From Chlamydiales bacterium STE3 (GTDB lineage: Bacteria; Chlamydiota; Chlamydiia; Chlamydiales; Parachlamydiaceae), in assembly GCA_011125455.1 (NCBI GenBank), contig VKHO01000018.1, positions 1 through 64,000 on the forward strand: a stretch of DNA of 64,000 bases. The letters run 5' to 3'. The translations under genes and the position numbers were made by a program. Position 1 is the first letter of the stretch. Each line of letters opens with the position of its first letter. Positions 61,501 through 64,000 of the stretch are shown one piece after another. The notes under the pieces are model-generated. The model was not told where the DNA came from, searched no databases, and saw only the letters and a list, made by a program, of their open reading frames with translations.

Positions 61501-61954
61501 AGACTTGTCTGGGCATTGCATTCGTTAATAAAAAATCGACTGCTACTTGCCTTGCGTACTCGGTGTCCGAAAACAACTCTGTGGAGCTTTTTTGGTTCCA
61601 GGAACATTGACCTAAAGGAGGGAACTCTTCCCCCTCCTTTAGGCAAGAATAATGTTCTAAAAAAAGAATTTTTATATCTTTAACTAAGTTGGAATACTTT
61701 TGTCTACACGCAGCCTTAACCTCGTCATCTTCAATTTTAGCAATCACTTTTAACAAATACATTTGGTGAAAGACCTTGAAAATGGCCGTCGCTTTATCAT
61801 CAATTTTGTTAAGAATTGCTAAAAACCTATCTATGGGTTTTTCCCCTTCTTTCCATTTGCTACAAAACCTTGTAGCAATTTCCGAAGGAGAAGAAGGGGG
61901 AGGTTCGAGCAAAGATAGAGCTGTCGAAGCAAAGTTCGATAAGTTTGCCAACAT
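58532..61954 (-). CDS. Large hypothetical protein, 1140 aa, internally duplicated
   Basis: A mostly helical soluble protein of no recognised family. A ~140-residue unit occurs twice between residues ~390 and ~660: FLRNL ... SSEDKFFFL ... PWPLLFNAPHHDD ... KAFTEAYLLFK and FLHNL ... TEEDRLFLL ... PWAEILKAPYQQH ... MAFTGAYSLFK. The last third has more beta character, and the protein ends in a hydrophilic helix. No signal peptide. It starts ten bases after the 514-aa membrane protein gene and is co-transcribed with it. A type III effector or host-interacting scaffold is a reasonable guess without proof. Confidence 0.78.
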   Translation of the reverse strand: MLANLSNFASTALSLLEPPPSSPSEIATRFCSKWKEGEKPIDRFLAILNKIDDKATAIFKVFHQMYLLKVIAKIEDDEVKAACRQKYSNLVKDIKILFLEHYSCLKEGEEFPPLGQCSWNQKSSTELFSDTEYARQVAVDFLLTNAMPRQVYLALNLELEKPTKKIHYLKQHLEGKYKEIHDNICLLFNLLKEQSSTSSSTLSQEKFASLQLTIIRFASGIEINPENSSARYTSWLESILDWKSLQPKKVIVFLNECKFFKLVSLDRPLPSRSSRVYEEEILSFQSFIIYKTINEIQKYCPLPDEVIKSLALAFQDEEARRTACFYFFYLIDKFPDPFQLELIKSTLNQNESYYNKAYTLLRRLLSKGGRESIREIKKSKEGTREATHFLRNLTIVRSLDELTSSALSSEDKFFFLKEMSKKDFDFRPWPLLFNAPHHDDTTKAFTEAYLLFKQKYTFESNFSDFIHLARCFLALNLNMNEAKELLGCLINSSKKENDAAVHKLEQFASKGKVDLQGIAKIPRQKDSKIDRFLHNLPFVQAINNLTSFHLTEEDRLFLLHRAEIDFFQAPWAEILKAPYQQHIKMAFTGAYSLFKDEHTFRDNFPIFLSLAYTLIYLDLSTTEAEYLLNRFTDSKDADRDEMIKELQQYAMVIDKLEEKDPYEKRSAYLKKNLQNYCHKRNTHWRKVLDNWEERGGYFFTFDFLQAFEKCTRRRLPLHLTIRAFCYPFFTKESVEIIRSLNTLKFAAYSSNNALFLPENYNTLQELISQLQESEIIIAPGFNWLSNTHANAFSVVTYTAANLLQQAVLATPCYLKPIKFLSQLLFPQESNTPELSYFQNQLIFYTGGGNDNLSFIAAWEKNDLSYPTLRMTFIFALEHPNTISIKIPLKLSQEALSLPYTQTLFDTMLFELGFERQKVETFSENNASIEEELGHYIATIPTLKEVWKECFLEEGSTEIGLAIFQFVKELKIKARQSIASFFIDYPFSPQTPTKKPMVAASKKQIYSFPNSLSLLSWEEPGFFLEKEKSEAKFVEIANQILKASEEKNPLTIQGKFKFESQKKIDIFFEPKWIDEQSSLKKKKHGRYDSVTFSIEGKHSFTMHYGKYLTHPAFANMLRWQLLMFQSGYFEKYLKNQELSKS

Positions 61955-61964
61955 AAATGAAACT

Positions 61965-63509
61965 CTAGCCTAGTTGTGAAGCTTTTTTACCAAGTAGCAT
62001 TTGAAAAAAGACCATTCCCATCTCAAATTGAGCAGCAACGGACGAAAATGCTGGGGAGGGCCGGGTCTTACTGACATTAAGTGCTGTGACGTTGCCAAAG
62101 AACATACCGTACATCCAAATGCCCATGAGGGCAAAAACAAAATCCTGCGTAGAGTCAAGTTTCAAGGCTGTATCCGTGATCCGTGTCACATTAGTAAAAA
62201 ATAAAGACCCAAGAGGTAAAAGGTGAGGATTTTCAAAAAGCACGTAACGCAGAAAATTGATGATGCGGTTGCTGTTTCCTGGCTGAAAGTAAGTGTCAGC
62301 GAGAAAAGTTAAGAGAGCAGACAAAGCCGTGCTGCCAACAAGAAGACCTATCGCTGTTTGATTTTCCCATGGGCTGACACTCATTCCATAACTAAACCAA
62401 AGGAGAAACGCTACTGCAAAAAGAGCAGTGATCGTTAAATCGACTTTAAGGGCAGTTGAACGCACCCTTTTTGGCCCTGGGCCAATCAAGCGAGTGTTTT
62501 TATCTTGCTGTGTTTTATAAACTTCTGTATCCAGGCCTCTTTCAAAAGAAATCTGCGTGAATGTAGAAACCCCTCCTGCAGCTAAACCGGCGAAACCAAA
62601 GACAGGTGCTGTCAATTTAGTGTAAATATGCCTGGAGACGAAAAGGGACATGATCATGGCCCTTGGACCTAAAAGCTGCAATCCATTAACGAAACGACGT
62701 CTGAGCCATTCTGCTTTAGAAAGGCTGGGCATCGGAGAAATGTCATCAGAAGAAAGTGTGCTTACAGCCTCGTAGGAACCGGATCTTAGCTGGCTTTCCC
62801 TATACATTAAAGCTGCTTGGGAAAGGATAGAACCTAAGCCAAAGGCAGACAAAAAGTAACCAGCCGATGCAGGGATAACTTCCGGAACAAAATCTGTGGT
62901 ATAGGCAAAAGTTAGGCTTGCTATACCCACGATACATAGGGCTGTATGCAATAAAAATCTTGGTATAGGGGAATCTATAGTGGAAAAGCCTGCCCCTTTG
63001 TTAATGATGCGTCTTCTCTGAAGATAATTGTCATTCATTACGTAGTAAGCACGACTGCCTCTCTCTTGTTGAATGAGGTTAAAGAAATCGTTGGCAAATT
63101 GGTAGCCGAAAGAGCCTGTAATGAAATTTGCTATTACCTCTTTGCCCACACTACTTTCTATATTAAGATAGGCTTGCCAGAGGGTTTCAAAAAATGCAAG
63201 GCTCCAACGCGAAGAAAAATCCGCAATCGGTAAATTGTATTCTTTTTTTAAATTGATGTGTTGAAAAGTGCTTATCGCGGCTCCGAAAGCCGCAGTTTCA
63301 AGGGCGCAAGTCGTTGGATTTAATTCGCCATTAGAGGCTTGAAGAGCGAGAAGAGCTGCGCTTGCTACGGCAACTGTGCAAGTAGCCACATTTTTTAAGA
63401 CTCTTGGGTAATTTCTTTTGATTTGGGCTGTAACAGGGGACTGCCCAGAGCTTCTGTGTACATGACCATTTTGTATATTGCCTGTATTAGTGGGTAAGTC
63501 TGTCGACAT
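61965..63509 (-). CDS. Hypothetical multi-span membrane protein, 514 aa
   Basis: After a polar ~40-residue N-terminus without a signal peptide come about ten hydrophobic stretches arranged as pairs, e.g. ATCTVAVASAALLALQAS and LLHTALCIVGIASLTFAYT, rich in Ala/Gly/Ser. No transporter motif is recognised. GGAG precedes the ATG by six bases. Paired hydrophobic hairpins without a signal peptide are seen in chlamydial proteins inserted in host membranes, but an ordinary inner-membrane protein is equally possible. First gene of an operon with the 1140-aa protein. Confidence 0.75.
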   Translation of the reverse strand: MSTDLPTNTGNIQNGHVHRSSGQSPVTAQIKRNYPRVLKNVATCTVAVASAALLALQASNGELNPTTCALETAAFGAAISTFQHINLKKEYNLPIADFSSRWSLAFFETLWQAYLNIESSVGKEVIANFITGSFGYQFANDFFNLIQQERGSRAYYVMNDNYLQRRRIINKGAGFSTIDSPIPRFLLHTALCIVGIASLTFAYTTDFVPEVIPASAGYFLSAFGLGSILSQAALMYRESQLRSGSYEAVSTLSSDDISPMPSLSKAEWLRRRFVNGLQLLGPRAMIMSLFVSRHIYTKLTAPVFGFAGLAAGGVSTFTQISFERGLDTEVYKTQQDKNTRLIGPGPKRVRSTALKVDLTITALFAVAFLLWFSYGMSVSPWENQTAIGLLVGSTALSALLTFLADTYFQPGNSNRIINFLRYVLFENPHLLPLGSLFFTNVTRITDTALKLDSTQDFVFALMGIWMYGMFFGNVTALNVSKTRPSPAFSSVAAQFEMGMVFFQMLLGKKASQLG

Positions 63510-63522
63510 AATTTCTCCAAAA

Positions 63523-63555
63523 AAAAAGCTAAAGCATTCAGAGCTTTAGCTTTTT
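63523..63555 (-). terminator. Intrinsic terminator of the 56-aa exported peptide gene
   Basis: A 13-bp perfect stem (63523-63535 with 63543-63555, core GCTAAAGC/GCTTTAGC plus A5/T5) and a 7-base loop. On the minus strand it is followed by a T run. It sits directly before the ribosome binding site of the 514-aa gene and separates the two transcripts. Confidence 0.82.
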
Positions 63556-63585
63556 AAGATTGTTTCAGTTGTTCATAAAATAATA

Positions 63586-63756
63586 TTAACCGGGCCCAGG
63601 GCCAAAGTGGAATTCACTATGGATTTCTGGTGCAATGTTTCTTGGTCCAGTGTGTGGCCCTCCAAAATGGAATGATTCTCCATGATTATGGGCGCTTAAG
63701 CTTGAACAAAAGGCAAATAAGGAAAAAAATAGAATATAATTAATTTTTGATTTCAT
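63586..63756 (-). CDS. Exported His/Gly/Pro-rich peptide, 56 aa
   Basis: AGGAG lies six bases before the ATG. Residues 1-~22 form a signal peptide (YILFFSLFAFCSSLSA). The mature ~34 residues contain HNHGESFHFGGPHTGPR and end HSEFHFGPGPG: six or more His in a Gly/Pro background, suggesting metal binding. A strong terminator follows, so it is a monocistronic gene. Family unknown. Confidence 0.7.
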   Translation of the reverse strand: MKSKINYILFFSLFAFCSSLSAHNHGESFHFGGPHTGPRNIAPEIHSEFHFGPGPG

Positions 63757-63963
63757 AGAATCTCCTAATTATATTAAAAAGTTTTAACTATTAGGGTTAA
63801 TTACCACCCATTCATTAGTAAACACTTTTTTATATTTTTTTTTCACTTAATTTCTTTTAGTTACAAAATTAATTATTAATTAATTTTTAAATCTTCACTC
63901 TGGATAGATCTACCAATTAAAGAAAATTTATCTTATCTTAATGACAAATTAAAGGAAAGATTT

Positions 63964-64000
63964 GTGAAAAAAACCGCTATTGTTTGGTTTCGTCAGGATT
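63964..64000 (+). CDS. phrB: Deoxyribodipyrimidine photolyase, 5' end only
   Basis: The frame begins at GTG with AAAGGAAAG eight bases upstream and reads VKKTAIVWFRQD before the window ends. The I-V-W-F-R-x-D start is the hallmark of the photolyase/cryptochrome family, which repairs UV dimers with light and FAD. Only 12 residues are visible, so the call rests on that motif. Confidence 0.7.
   Translation, partial: MKKTAIVWFRQD

Noticed and set aside
1-64000. tRNA, rRNA, CRISPR, integrase or phage module
   Set aside because: No T-loop-type motif with a cloverleaf context, no rRNA-like conserved block, no regular spaced repeats and no integrase or capsid-like protein was seen. This is a reading by eye; tRNAscan-SE and Infernal would be decisive.

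Overview
The window looks like a chromosomal segment of an environmental chlamydia (Chlamydiae, most likely an amoeba-associated Parachlamydiaceae-type organism). This is inferred, not proven. Pointers are the low GC content, a bilobed-hydrophobic coiled-coil protein of inclusion-membrane (Inc) type, a cysteine-periodic exported protein, a phenylalanine-terminated autotransporter, a eukaryote-like 7-dehydrocholesterol reductase, a type II methionine aminopeptidase and many large proteins without recognisable family. I saw no tRNA, rRNA, CRISPR array, phage module or replication origin.

Layout. 0.5-8 kb: small membrane and hypothetical genes, a MepB homologue, two decayed genes (fasciclin domain; GlsB/YeaQ type) and a serine alpha/beta hydrolase. 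8-14.4 kb: dxr, an internally duplicated hypothetical protein, a translationally overlapping pair, and a HAD-HIT-maf operon whose maf carries an internal ochre codon. 14.5-24.3 kb: a DEAD-box helicase, a TauE/SafE permease, exported superoxide dismutase divergent from a di-haem cytochrome c peroxidase, an alcohol dehydrogenase-like reductase, an autotransporter and an exported amphipathic-repeat protein. 24.9-33.9 kb: a second DEAD-box helicase with a long 14-residue repeat tail, a chalcone-isomerase-like protein with an Old Yellow Enzyme, csaA with an rRNA methyltransferase, and metAP2. 34-41.3 kb: deoC-uup, a small membrane gene with dsbB, a tandem trio of paralogous small membrane proteins, and an antitoxin beside a dead toxin. 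41.5-55.6 kb: DHCR7, an ATP-grasp protein, the xfp-glgP operon, nitronate monooxygenase, an Inc-like protein, a BPL_N protein and a KefB-type antiporter. 55.8-64 kb: an exported glycosyltransferase-TPR protein, the cysteine-repeat protein, a two-gene operon of a 514-aa membrane protein and a 1140-aa protein, a 56-aa exported peptide, and the first codons of a photolyase.

Two themes stand out. First, gene decay is dense: at least eight genes (fasciclin, GlsB-like, maf, PAP2 phosphatase, DJ-1/PfpI, SDR, YafQ-type toxin, a small membrane protein) are broken by nonsense codons, frameshifts, start loss or insertion, and many can be read through conceptually. Second, a ~160-bp TA-flanked miniature inverted-repeat element (three complete copies, one right-end remnant) has shaped the region. 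One copy splits a gene, and removing it with one TA restores the frame exactly. Another copy ends in a perfect AGGAGG seven bases before the csaA start codon, so the element appears to supply that gene's ribosome binding site.

Metabolically the intact genes suggest glycogen use through phosphorylase and phosphoketolase to acetyl-phosphate, MEP-pathway isoprenoid synthesis (with an unusual Dxr active-site residue), periplasmic peroxide/superoxide defence, and host-sterol modification.
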